From NCBI GenBank assembly GCA_019359115.1, contig JAHHHW010000099.1, positions 1 through 53,774 on the forward strand: a stretch of DNA of 53,774 bases. Reading direction: 5' to 3'. The notes beneath the pieces are model-generated. The model saw only the letters and a list, made by a program, of their open reading frames with translations, was not told the origin of the DNA and did not search any database. The DNA comes from Pelatocladus maniniholoensis HA4357-MV3 (lineage in GTDB: Bacteria > Cyanobacteriota > Cyanobacteriia > Cyanobacteriales > Nostocaceae). A program made the translations under genes and the position numbers. Below, one piece after another: positions 27,259-35,204 of this stretch. Position 1 is the stretch's first letter, and each line of letters begins with the position of its first letter.

Positions 27259-27789
27259 ATGTCAAGAATAAAGCGTTGGTTAAATCTCAATCAGAAAAAA
27301 GTAAATAAAGATGGTGATTTAAAAGAGGAATATATTCAGCAATTGCGTTCTTATGGTTTTGATGACGATTACATTACTGAGCATGGTAAAGGATTCAAAG
27401 AAGAATATAAGCAGCTTCAGTTGCTAGATGAAACCAAACCAGAGCAATTGGTAGAGTACACTACCTATGACTTTTTTACAGAAGAGGAGAAGCGACAATT
27501 CAATCCTGATGGTTCTCTCAAACCAGAGTTTGTTGAATATGCCCGTAGTATTGGTATTAGCGAGGAAGCGCTTGATGAGATGGAGTGCCGTAAAAAAATT
27601 GATGTAGACAACTATAATGAACTGTCTGCTCGATATGCAGAACAGGGTATCAATTTTGGGGAACAGCAGATGAAAGCTAGGATTGCTGACAGCAAAAGCT
27701 ATCTCCAACGCAGAGAACAAATGGAGATAGACTTGCGTAATTTTGAAGAGGTTGATAGCTTGCCTTTTGATAAAGACACAGCGTATTAG
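27259..27789 (+). CDS. Charged protein with an internal duplication, divergent from the polymerase-like gene
   Basis: A 176-residue, strongly charged, helical protein that I do not recognise. Residues 16-39 (NKDGDLKEEYIQQLRSYG...) and 82-105 (NPDGSLKPEFVEYARSIG...) are two copies of one motif, x-DG-x-LK-x-E-(Y/F)-x4-RS-x-G. Its ATG is only 53 bases from the start of the giant gene on the other strand, so they share a promoter region. Function unknown; a partner of the polymerase-like protein is a reasonable guess from position only. Confidence 0.65.
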   Translation: MSRIKRWLNLNQKKVNKDGDLKEEYIQQLRSYGFDDDYITEHGKGFKEEYKQLQLLDETKPEQLVEYTTYDFFTEEEKRQFNPDGSLKPEFVEYARSIGISEEALDEMECRKKIDVDNYNELSARYAEQGINFGEQQMKARIADSKSYLQRREQMEIDLRNFEEVDSLPFDKDTAY

Positions 27790-28319
27790 AATGGGAACAA
27801 TTGACCACCCAAACATCATTTATAGTTACTAAGAGTCCTCTTAGAGCGGATTTTAAGAGCTAGTAAAGTTATGGTGGTACTAAAAAAAAGTAGAATTTTA
27901 GGTTGATTTTGTGAGTGTTTTATATCAAAAGGTATAAATGAGCCTAGTACCGCTGCCTTGGAAGTCAAAAATCAAAAAGCTTTACTTGTGGGATTTTGAC
28001 CTTGTGTCAGATAGTAATATGACTATTTCCGCAGTGATGTACTAGAGTTCAATTGGCGCGGATAGTGAGTGAAAAAAGCTGCCTCTGAATTGTAAATATA
28101 ACCTGAGTTCGGGTTAAGAGCCGATTTGGAACCGGGCAAACGAGAGAATAGGGCTTTGAGGGGTCTAAGTATTGAAAATAAGCCACGAAAGAATAAGAGT
28201 TTCAGCTTATCCCGAACTGACGTTAAATATAACTAACAGTCCGGTAATACCATTTGGTGAACGCTCATCACCAAGTCCCCGTCTGGAAGTTTGTAAGCAA
28301 CGCAAGAATGGCAATTTTA
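27790..28319. other. 530-base gene-free region
   Basis: No supported gene. It contains the MITE-like inverted repeat at 28102-28222 and A+T-rich sequence either side. It separates the convergent 176-residue gene and nuclease-like gene. Confidence 0.4.
28102..28222. mobile_element. MITE-like element with AGTTCGGG ends
   Basis: Inverted repeats AGTTCGGGTTAAG (28106-28118) and CTTATCCCGAACT (28206-28218) match in 12 of 13 bases and enclose ~87 non-coding bases. They read like terminal repeats of a DDE insertion sequence, so this may be a non-autonomous relic. No clear target duplication. Confidence 0.45.
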
Positions 28320-28937
28320 TTATTGAGTTATCTGACTTAATTTTTTGAGAATTCGCAATACATCATAAAGTTCATTACCGCGATTGCGAACATCAAAAAT
28401 ATCTGAAGTTGTATATCTAGGTACGTTACCTTTAATCAGCTTCACAAATATAAAACTCCCGCCAGATGTCACCATACCGTAAACTTCATTGTGGGGTGCA
28501 GCAAGCATATATGCTAATAATTGGTCAAGTCCGGCTTCGACTGAATAAGCAACTTGTTTGGATTCAATCACCGTTACCCAAAACTTATCATTTAGGAGGA
28601 GAACATCTATGCGCCCTTTTACTTTAGTTTCTCTGTCTTCTGTTTCAACATCAACAGATTTTTCTAACTTTATATGAAATGGTGGTAAATAAAATTTCCC
28701 AATAAATAATAATGGTGAGAGAACTACGGTATTTACAGTATTTTCTAGAAATGGTGGGTAATTACGTAAGTTTATATATCCAGCTTTTATTTGGTTGAGT
28801 AACTCTTTTTCTTGGTCTGTTAATTCAGGTAAATCTGATTGCCATTCGGGAAAAAAGTTATCTTCAACGAACTCTAAGCTAAACAAATCTCGGAGTTGTT
28901 CTAGTGTTATATTTTCTGCGGGAATAGTATTAATCAT
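28320..28937 (-). CDS. HsdR-N-like PD-(D/E)XK nuclease-family protein
   Basis: A 205-residue protein. GRIDVLLLNDKFWVTVIESK at 108-127 gives the PD-(D/E)XK core: Asp111, Glu125 and Lys127, with a preceding conserved Asn/Pro region. It resembles the cyanobacterial 'type I restriction R subunit N-terminal-like' proteins that stand alone, without helicase, HsdM or HsdS. It may be a stand-alone nuclease or a decayed restriction part. No modification partner is adjacent. Confidence 0.65.
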   Translation of the reverse strand: MINTIPAENITLEQLRDLFSLEFVEDNFFPEWQSDLPELTDQEKELLNQIKAGYINLRNYPPFLENTVNTVVLSPLLFIGKFYLPPFHIKLEKSVDVETEDRETKVKGRIDVLLLNDKFWVTVIESKQVAYSVEAGLDQLLAYMLAAPHNEVYGMVTSGGSFIFVKLIKGNVPRYTTSDIFDVRNRGNELYDVLRILKKLSQITQ

Positions 28938-29157
28938 AGATATTTATCTAACATCTAAATATGTCACTTTTATCTCTATAAACAATTTAAATAAGGGAAG
29001 TTCTCTTCACCAACTCTACACTCATGACATCTGTTTCGTATTGTGTGACTGGCGAAAAAATAGTCGCCTTCTGTTGATGGTAGTAACTGTATTTGGGAAA
29101 CCCTCCTTTTATCAATATTAGCCTGTTGCGTGTATTTCTATTCACCTGCTACTTGTT

Positions 29158-29343
29158 TTACCACCCATCATCAATTTGTGTTTTCATGTGTAGTCTTGCT
29201 TCAAACTCTGTCCCCGCAATAACATATACCCCACCAGCTACAGCTTGATAATCTCCGTTTTGAAGCTGGGTTATTCTGATAGAACGACCTTTATAATTGA
29301 ATAAATTTCTGACAAGTTTTGTTTTTCGTTTAGGTTCTTCCAT
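29158..29343 (-). CDS. Small basic protein of unknown function
   Basis: I start at ATG 29343 (MEEPKRKTKLVRNLFNYKGR), 61 residues, rather than at a TTG 45 bases upstream that would add a hydrophobic leader. It has basic N-terminal residues and a compact beta-rich remainder (RITQLQNGDYQAVAGGVYVI). It lies 51 bases after the ParB-like/KorB-like gene on the same strand. Confidence 0.45.
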   Translation of the reverse strand: MEEPKRKTKLVRNLFNYKGRSIRITQLQNGDYQAVAGGVYVIAGTEFEARLHMKTQIDDGW

Positions 29344-29394
29344 AATTATTTTCTGAAAAAATGTGATTATTATTACAATTAATCCCAACTAAAG

Positions 29395-30276
29395 TTAGTT
29401 AGTAATAATCCCAAACTCTTGTTCTAAAAGTGTTAACAACTTTTCCTCCAATAGTGTTAAATAAGGACGCTTTATCTCACCCAAATTCTTTAGGACTTTA
29501 ACAGCAGCTTCTTCCATATTTGGTGAATATAAAAGGCTTATGCGGTCACTTATTGCCTTTACCTGCTTACACTCTTTTGGTAAGTAATCGAAAGATTTCA
29601 AGTGTTGCAGACCGATACTGTATTCTCCATCCCAGGCAGTAACCGTGCAACTAAAATCGTTAACTTGACTAACTATGCACCAGCCGCCGCCTTTACCCCT
29701 AAGTTCAGGATTGTCCTTGGCAATAATCTGGCAGACTTCTCCTAGCTGATAAGGATTTGCTACTTTGGTTCGTTCCATGATGCGCTGCACAATATCTTTT
29801 ACAATACGACTTGATGGTACTTTACCATCTGCTTCTGACACTGCTAGCTGCCATGCTTCGCACTGAGTATCAGGGTCTAATTTGGTTAGTGGTCTGACTT
29901 GGCGTTCGCTGGTGGGTGGAATGTGATCCATTGGATCACATTTTTCAGACAGGTTATCAACAATAACAGCTGCTTCCATTAAAAGATAAGGATGTCGGCG
30001 ACTGTAGCCAAATCTATCGCGACAGTATTCCTCAAAAGTCTGGTGTGTAGAACGATAAAGCTTCCTGTCCCGTAACTCCCGTAAAGCTTTGCCAGCTTCA
30101 TAGAAGGCACGCTCCACTTTACGCTCAAGGTGAAGACGTAAGCATTGTTCTTCTTCTGTCAGTTCTACTCTACAAAAAGAGGGTTGTGTGTTCGCCGAAT
30201 CAATTACTTCGGTTGATAAGCTCTGTGCTGAAATGCTTTCTTCTGGAGCTATCTGAATGACGCTTAATTGTGTCAT
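29395..30276 (-). CDS. Plasmid DNA-binding protein (ParB/KorB-like region)
   Basis: ATG 30276 (MTQLSVIQIAPEESISAQSL) gives 293 residues. An upstream TTG would add 29 residues with a hydrophobic stretch and looks false. Residues about 50-110 contain AFYEAGKALRELRDRKLYR and EEYCRDRFGYSRRHPYLLM. This segment recurs in cyanobacterial plasmid proteins and phage replication-type proteins, and the SRRHPYLLME part may be an HTH helix. The C-terminal half is unassigned. It is divergent from the RHH-like gene at 30530. Confidence 0.55.
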   Translation of the reverse strand: MTQLSVIQIAPEESISAQSLSTEVIDSANTQPSFCRVELTEEEQCLRLHLERKVERAFYEAGKALRELRDRKLYRSTHQTFEEYCRDRFGYSRRHPYLLMEAAVIVDNLSEKCDPMDHIPPTSERQVRPLTKLDPDTQCEAWQLAVSEADGKVPSSRIVKDIVQRIMERTKVANPYQLGEVCQIIAKDNPELRGKGGGWCIVSQVNDFSCTVTAWDGEYSIGLQHLKSFDYLPKECKQVKAISDRISLLYSPNMEEAAVKVLKNLGEIKRPYLTLLEEKLLTLLEQEFGIITN

Positions 30277-30529
30277 GATAGTTATAAGTATTAAAAAATA
30301 ACTATTACCCCGTCCTAGTAATAGGTTGGGATTTTTCGTTTTAGTATGTACTTTAATTGTCAATATATCCGAGAGGACATGGAAAATATTGTATAGTTAA
30401 CATTTGTACATAGAAAAAATTTATAAGGACTTGGATAAAATAACAATCGGAGATACTAGATCGCTCCATATTTGGAGTCATTCAAGGTGCAATACGTTTT
30501 AAAGCATTTGGAAGAGCAGGTAGTTGGGA

Positions 30530-30724
30530 ATGGCAAATTCTAATCCAAGCCCTAAAACAAGGTTTATAACAGAGCGTTCTGAGCCGCTAACCGAAAAACT
30601 AACGTTGCGGATGACCGCTTCTATGTATTCACAACTGCTACAACAAGAAGATTATCGAGAGTTTATTAGAGAAGCTATTGCTAATGAGTTTAAGCGGCGA
30701 GGTTTAGACAGGCCTTCTGTTTAA
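30530..30724 (+). CDS. Ribbon-helix-helix (CopG/Arc-like) protein
   Basis: ATG 30530 (MANSNPSPKTRFITERSEPL), 64 residues; a TTG 6 bases upstream is open. KLTLRMTASMYSQLLQQ followed by EFIREAIANEFKRRG is a beta strand and two helices of the RHH type. It ends 19 bases before the end of the convergent relaxase gene. It may regulate mobilisation or partition genes. Confidence 0.6.
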   Translation: MANSNPSPKTRFITERSEPLTEKLTLRMTASMYSQLLQQEDYREFIREAIANEFKRRGLDRPSV

Positions 30725-30742
30725 AGTGCTTGACTAAAGATG

Positions 30743-32818
30743 TCAATCCAGTTCTGTTTCCTCGCGGTAATGATGCTGCTGGTTCTGTTGCAGGTGGAGC
30801 ATTGTTATAAGTTTGTCGAATCTTTCAAAATCCTCCTGAGTAAAGCCCTGGACTTTCGTCGGTTCTTCCAGAGCTAGAGATATGTCCGCAATCTTTGCCC
30901 CAGTTTTTCGCTTAAGTACAAGGGTTTCTCCAATAATCTGTAAATCATAGTGGTTTCCCCTAATTTGGTTGGGTTGCCCCTGGCGCTGCCACAGCTGTCG
31001 AATTGTTGCTCCGATTTTATTGGCATATTCCTGTTCGGTTGTTTCCTGAGCTGGAACTTTTGTGACAAATAGCTCACAAGCGCTTTTATTTGATATATTT
31101 GCTTCTAAAGTTTTATCATCAGCAATTAAATCATCATTAACTCGGGTACTATCACCAGCAACTGGAGTAGTGTTGTCTGCGTCTATAATTTCATTTTCAA
31201 TAGGAGAAATAGTCGAAATTGTTATGACTTCATTTTGATCTTGTAGTGCGATCACCACTAGTACTTCCTCTTCTATCCCCACCTCCAGCAGTTGTTTCAC
31301 CTGCTCCGTTCTCTTAGCTTCTTGCTGCTTAGTTTGACGATAGCGTCTCAATCGGTCGATATAGTTGTCATCAATAGCACGTCCCTCTGTAACATATTGC
31401 ATAAGGGTTTCAATCAATCTATTGTCCCATTCAGGGTTGTACTCAATCCCCAAGTGGTTTTGTAGTCCACTGAAACTATATTGTTTGCCTAGCTTACTAC
31501 CATCCGTGGACATTCCATCCAGTTTATAAGAAATTTCCTTGATAAAACCCTGTGTGCCAAATTTAACTTCTACCCCTACGCCAGTTAAATGTAGCTTGGC
31601 AATGAACTCTGGTATTGAGGGATAGTCTGCTGCCACTACATCGATTGTTTGTTTCAATTTTTCTCTTATGCTGGGTGAACTAACAGAGTAGTCTGCTAGT
31701 TGTGCGAGTGTTCCTGCTGGTAGCATTTCTACCATCTCTTCACCAACTGCTGGTGATATTTCCACCAACTGCTGATTACTGGAGGGTGACACTTTCACTG
31801 GCTGTTTAGTAGTTGGTGGTGGCAGTGATAGTGACATTTCCAATTGGTCACTGCCTGGTGTTGTTACTTCTGATTTTTCATTGCTCGAAAGCGGTAGTTC
31901 CACTAATTGCTTAGTAGATATTGGCAATTCAACCAATTCTCCAGCAGCAGCTTTTTTGATTGCAGGCAAATCCCGTTCTGGATCATAAGAGATACCGCCC
32001 TTTTTCTGAAGACCAGGAAAGCTGTATGCTGACCCCAGTTTGTTGCCTGCCACCTTCACCCCATTTAACTCAAAAGCGATCGCTTCCTTAAATAACCCTT
32101 TCGTGCTGAACTGGGGATGAACGATAACACCCTGCTGTTGGAGTTTGGCAATTAACTCGGTGATAGTGGGTTGATCAACAGTTACTTCATCAATGATGTC
32201 AGCCAGCAGTTGGGTAACAGGTGGTTTACCTGACGAATGGTGTTTCTGCTTTTGGGTTTGAGCGCGACGGTTGCTAACAGTTGTTTCAATCCCATATTCC
32301 TCTTTTACCTTAGTAGCAATCCTTTCGCTGCTACAAGGCGCTGCTTCCAATCCATACTCCTTTTCCAACTGCCTCACCATCACTTCACTGCGATGGTAAT
32401 CCCAGGAATCGGACACCGCTGACCCATCCATGCGAATGCGAGAGGCAATTATATGGATGTGTTCATGGTCAGTGTCATGATGACGGGCAATTAGGTACTG
32501 GCTTTTATTTAGTCCTTCACCCAGGAATTTCATTTCCTTGAGCCAGCGCTGGGCAATCTCTGCATATTGCTCATCCTCTAAATGCTCGTGGTAATCGCCT
32601 TTCTCATGAGATGCATCGCGGTGGGAGATAGAGAGAATAACGTGAGCGCAAGCACGTTGAAGATTGGGTCGTAGCCGTCTGGCTGCACCAAACTCTTTAG
32701 CTAACTGTCTGGGTGTAGTGCCACCCATATTGCTATCGATAATGATGGCTTTCTCCTTGCCCAGCACATAGTCCAGGGTGGAACGAAAACTTTGGTTTTT
32801 AAATTGCTTGCCAATCAA
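30743..32818 (-). CDS. Relaxase (MobA/VirD2-like, MOBP type) with duplicated C-terminal domain
   Basis: 691 residues from TTG 32818 (MIGKQFKNQSFRSTLDYVLG); the match of this N terminus to other relaxases supports the unusual start. The three-His metal motif is HHDTDHEHIHI at 113-123. The catalytic Tyr is probably Tyr17 in TLDYVLG or an equivalent. After ~200 the protein carries two copies of a ~78-residue domain (203-280 and 387-463), each ending (G/S)xKLGxxYSFxGLQ..GIxY. These are joined by a Pro/Ser/Val-rich linker. It should nick at oriT and lead mobilisation together with MobC, located 64 bases upstream. Confidence 0.88.
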   Translation of the reverse strand: MIGKQFKNQSFRSTLDYVLGKEKAIIIDSNMGGTTPRQLAKEFGAARRLRPNLQRACAHVILSISHRDASHEKGDYHEHLEDEQYAEIAQRWLKEMKFLGEGLNKSQYLIARHHDTDHEHIHIIASRIRMDGSAVSDSWDYHRSEVMVRQLEKEYGLEAAPCSSERIATKVKEEYGIETTVSNRRAQTQKQKHHSSGKPPVTQLLADIIDEVTVDQPTITELIAKLQQQGVIVHPQFSTKGLFKEAIAFELNGVKVAGNKLGSAYSFPGLQKKGGISYDPERDLPAIKKAAAGELVELPISTKQLVELPLSSNEKSEVTTPGSDQLEMSLSLPPPTTKQPVKVSPSSNQQLVEISPAVGEEMVEMLPAGTLAQLADYSVSSPSIREKLKQTIDVVAADYPSIPEFIAKLHLTGVGVEVKFGTQGFIKEISYKLDGMSTDGSKLGKQYSFSGLQNHLGIEYNPEWDNRLIETLMQYVTEGRAIDDNYIDRLRRYRQTKQQEAKRTEQVKQLLEVGIEEEVLVVIALQDQNEVITISTISPIENEIIDADNTTPVAGDSTRVNDDLIADDKTLEANISNKSACELFVTKVPAQETTEQEYANKIGATIRQLWQRQGQPNQIRGNHYDLQIIGETLVLKRKTGAKIADISLALEEPTKVQGFTQEDFERFDKLITMLHLQQNQQHHYREETELD

Positions 32819-32881
32819 GGGAATTACTCTTGTGTGGTGGTGCAGTTGTTTTGTGAAGTAATGAAGGCGATCGCTTGAAAA

Positions 32882-33283
32882 TTAAAGAGGCTCTTCTTCG
32901 TCATCATCCAAAACTCCACACTCCAACAGTTGCATTTGGGTTTCTCTGATAGATGCACGTAGAGATTGCATGAGGTTTTGCAGTTGCTCAACATCAATAT
33001 TTACTTCTTGTCCAGACTTGACAGCTCTGTTGGTTGCTTTAGCTATCTGATTGAGATTCACTCCAATCGCATTTAGTTCTTCATACAATTTCCAATTTAA
33101 CTGTGGGGGTGGAGGTGGTTCGACAACACGCCGTCGTAGTGCAGCACGACGAATAAATTCTGTAATGCTCACCCTTGCTTCATATGCTTTCTTCTTCAAT
33201 TGTTCGTACTCATCAGCAGCAAAGCGAACTGGATGCGTGATTTTTCTAACAACTCCATCATCCCTTTTAGTCTTGCTTGGCAT
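32882..33283 (-). CDS. mobC: MobC, relaxosome accessory protein
   Basis: I start at ATG 33283 (MPSKTKRDDGVVRKITHPVR), 133 residues; an upstream TTG adds seven. FAADEYEQLKKKAYEARVSI is a ribbon-helix-helix-like N terminus. LNAIGVNLNQIAKATNRAVK is the hallmark MobC motif. It binds oriT and helps the relaxase. A poly-Pro stretch (EPPPPPQL) joins the two. It is in operon with the relaxase gene. Confidence 0.88.
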   Translation of the reverse strand: MPSKTKRDDGVVRKITHPVRFAADEYEQLKKKAYEARVSITEFIRRAALRRRVVEPPPPPQLNWKLYEELNAIGVNLNQIAKATNRAVKSGQEVNIDVEQLQNLMQSLRASIRETQMQLLECGVLDDDEEEPL

Positions 33284-33792
33284 CACGAATAATCTCTGTT
33301 TCAAAGGGAACTCTCAAACGGGATAGGAAAAATTTCCTTCACCAATGTCATAACCATCTGCCCCAGAACCACGCTCTTAATCAGGCTGCTCAAAGCGCTA
33401 ATGTTGTCACGGTTTTAACTGTCAGGACTAATTCAAAAATATACCTTTGTGAGCGCTCCTTCTACAAAGTTTCTTTCATTCATAACGGGTAGCGATACGC
33501 CTTTAGGCGTTAAGCTTCGCTTATCACCGCCCGTGAGGCGCTCTTAACAGGAAACGGGGAACGGGAAACAGTAAAAGCCCTCCGCAGGAGCCAGCCGTCG
33601 CCGTTGCCTCCTTCAGAGGAGGCGGTATGCGTGTACAGCGCATACAAGCGACATGGCTGGCGTTTAACCGCGACAATTTTGTGGCAATATGCATTGGCTC
33701 TATGATATCAGAGGCTGCAAACCCTTGTGTAGACTAGGTTTTACTGAATTAATAGTGAATGAAGAATGTGTAATGGAGGAAGTCTCTAGATT
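33284..33792. other. Gene-free region upstream of mobC, candidate oriT, with Nostoc-type hairpins
   Basis: No gene is supported. oriT of this relaxase class is usually just upstream of mobC, so 33284-33500 is the best candidate; the palindromic GGAAAAATTTCC around 33327 is notable, but a nick site cannot be fixed by eye. At 33606-33623 (GCCTCCT/AGGAGGC) and 33625-33645 (GTATGCG/CGCATAC) two GC-rich hairpins stand side by side, in a repeat-rich patch from ~33480 typical of Nostocales intergenic repeats. Confidence 0.4.
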
Positions 33793-33941
33793 TGTCCAAA
33801 CCTGTCCATTCTTGTCCGAACCTGTCCAAGATTTTACAATTTTTTTTTAAGAAAATTGTCCCCAAATCTTTTATTTTCTAAAAAAATATTTATTTTGGAC
33901 AGGAATGGACAAGAATGGACAGGTTTGGACACAAATGGACA
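33793..33941. repeat. Centromere-like array of 10-bp TGTCC/GGACA repeats (parC candidate)
   Basis: TGTCC occurs at 33793, 33803, 33813 and 33823, exactly 10 bases apart. GGACA occurs at 33897, 33907, 33917, 33927 and 33937, again 10 apart and in the opposite orientation. The arms contain a perfect 25-bp inverted repeat (33793-33817 with 33907-33931). About 70 bases of very A+T-rich sequence with one more TGTCC (33857) lie between. In plasmid R1, parC is two sets of five 11-bp repeats flanking the parMR promoter. This array is followed by ParR-like and ParM-like genes. An origin iteron or oriT role is an alternative. Confidence 0.65.
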
Positions 33942-34272
33942 GGATTGGCACTGACACAATAAATGAGCAATTATAACTAGATTTTGTAGTGTTTTAGAGT
34001 AATCGTGTAGTATACAACTTTTTAATTAGGTTGAGAAATTTGCTTCTAATTTTAAGTGTAAAGCGACGTGTGAAGCAAAAAATCTATCAAGACTGACAAG
34101 ATATCTATCAAAAATTATATCTTGCTTATACTTTTTGTTGGTTTTCAACCTGTTGCTGAATGGTTCAATATGGTTTCTATCAAGTTTTGCTAGTTTTCGC
34201 TTTGTGGAACAAAAGACTCTTGCAGGATTACCCGGAGGGATGTTTATCCTAATTTCAGATGAATGAGAATTT
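33942..34272. other. A+T-rich leader upstream of parR-like gene
   Basis: 331 bases without a gene between the 10-bp repeat array and the ParR-like start. It should include the promoter if transcription does not start inside the array. ATCTATCAAgACTGACAAGAT-type short repeats occur around 34083-34115; nothing else stands out. Confidence 0.3.
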
Positions 34273-34530
34273 ATGGTAGAACAAAAGCTAGTGCAGAAGA
34301 GGGTAAGGTTTCGCTATCGAGAGCAAACACCAGATGGAGTGTTATTGAAATATTTATCAGCTCATCCTACCAAGAAAATAGAGGAGTTGTTATGGGATAC
34401 AGCACGCATGTGTTTCATGCCAATGGCATATCTTCATGCCGGAGTGACCGATAAAAAGGTCTTGAATAAGGTAGCACTATCATCGTTTTACGATTTTGTA
34501 CGGCAGTGGAACTATATCCAACAGGAGTAA
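34273..34530 (+). CDS. ParR-like ribbon-helix-helix partition adaptor
   Basis: An 85-residue protein. A strand KRVRFRYRE (9-17) is followed by two helices, VLLKYLSAHPTKKIEELLWD and ARMCFMPMAYLHAGV, the pattern of RHH centromere-binding proteins. The ...PxKxIEELLWDxARMCFMPMA... stretch resembles cyanobacterial ParR-like proteins beside ParM genes. It lies between the 10-bp repeat array and the actin-like gene. It would bind the repeats and cap ParM filaments. The next gene's TTG start follows its stop by three bases. Confidence 0.6.
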   Translation: MVEQKLVQKRVRFRYREQTPDGVLLKYLSAHPTKKIEELLWDTARMCFMPMAYLHAGVTDKKVLNKVALSSFYDFVRQWNYIQQE

Positions 34531-34533
34531 AAT

Positions 34534-34803
34534 TTGGAATTGCCATTGCCTAAAAACTTGATGTCAATAGAGAGTGTGGACAATGTAGGTGCAGCGAATA
34601 GTGCGTCAATGACAGTGGCACAACAGGAAATTCATGAAATTGTAGAGAGTACAAACTCAAAAGTTACTGCTGACAATCAGGTTCCCTCTATTGAGGAGTT
34701 TGACGGAGATGATGCTTTTTGGGATGACGACCAAGATGTACAGCTAGAATTATCTGATAAACAAAAGGCTGCAAGAGTTGAGATTGATGCTTTGTTTGGA
34801 TGA
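34534..34803 (+). CDS. Small acidic protein of the ParM module
   Basis: 89 residues from TTG 34534, chosen because AGGAG at 34522-34526 is well placed and the upstream stop is adjacent; an ATG at 34561 gives 80 residues. The N-terminal half is Ser/Thr/Asn-rich. The C-terminal ~35 residues are acidic (DGDDAFWDDDQDVQLELSD) and end in a helix. No family recognised. Its place between the ParR-like and ParM-like genes suggests it could be the tail or partner that contacts ParM. Confidence 0.5.
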   Translation: MELPLPKNLMSIESVDNVGAANSASMTVAQQEIHEIVESTNSKVTADNQVPSIEEFDGDDAFWDDDQDVQLELSDKQKAARVEIDALFG

Positions 34804-35204
34804 AGAACCATAACTAATTGTTTAGCTTTGAATTGTGTATTGACTTATGTTTGGTCTCATAGCAAGCAATCTAGTTGAATTACTGAAAGATTTTTAATAA
34901 ATAAGCTTTTTCAGTATGCTTTCAAAATTTAAGTCGGATTTCTATATTAATTGTTCGGTTGCTGACAGGGTAATTGCTATTGGTGTTGTTGGTAGTCTGC
35001 ATTTAAAACAGTTGTTTAAAAATATCGGTCAAATTGCTTGAAGCTTCAAAAATGCAGTCCGCCTTTATTAGTAAACCCATTAGACTTATCCGAAAATTAG
35101 GTTTTGACCTTTGCTGTACAAGGCTTTAATGCTCATTTGCGGATATGTCTATTGATTGATCTGGGCTTGAATGAATACAAATTTTTTTAACAAGGAGCGA
35201 TTAC
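34804..35204. other. 401-base gap before the ParM-like gene
   Basis: No gene is supported. The gap contains A+T-rich sequence but no clear terminator or repeat. It may hold a promoter for the actin-like gene; an AAGGAG-type site sits at about 35191-35196, just before its ATG. Confidence 0.35.

Noticed and set aside
27424-27819. Minus-strand 131-codon hydrophobic frame
   Set aside because: Antisense to the 176-residue gene, whose internal repeat argues that it is the real one.
33606-33645. Two adjacent GC-rich hairpins as a CRISPR or tRNA-like structure
   Set aside because: The two hairpins differ in sequence and lie in Nostoc-type intergenic repeats; no tRNA features.
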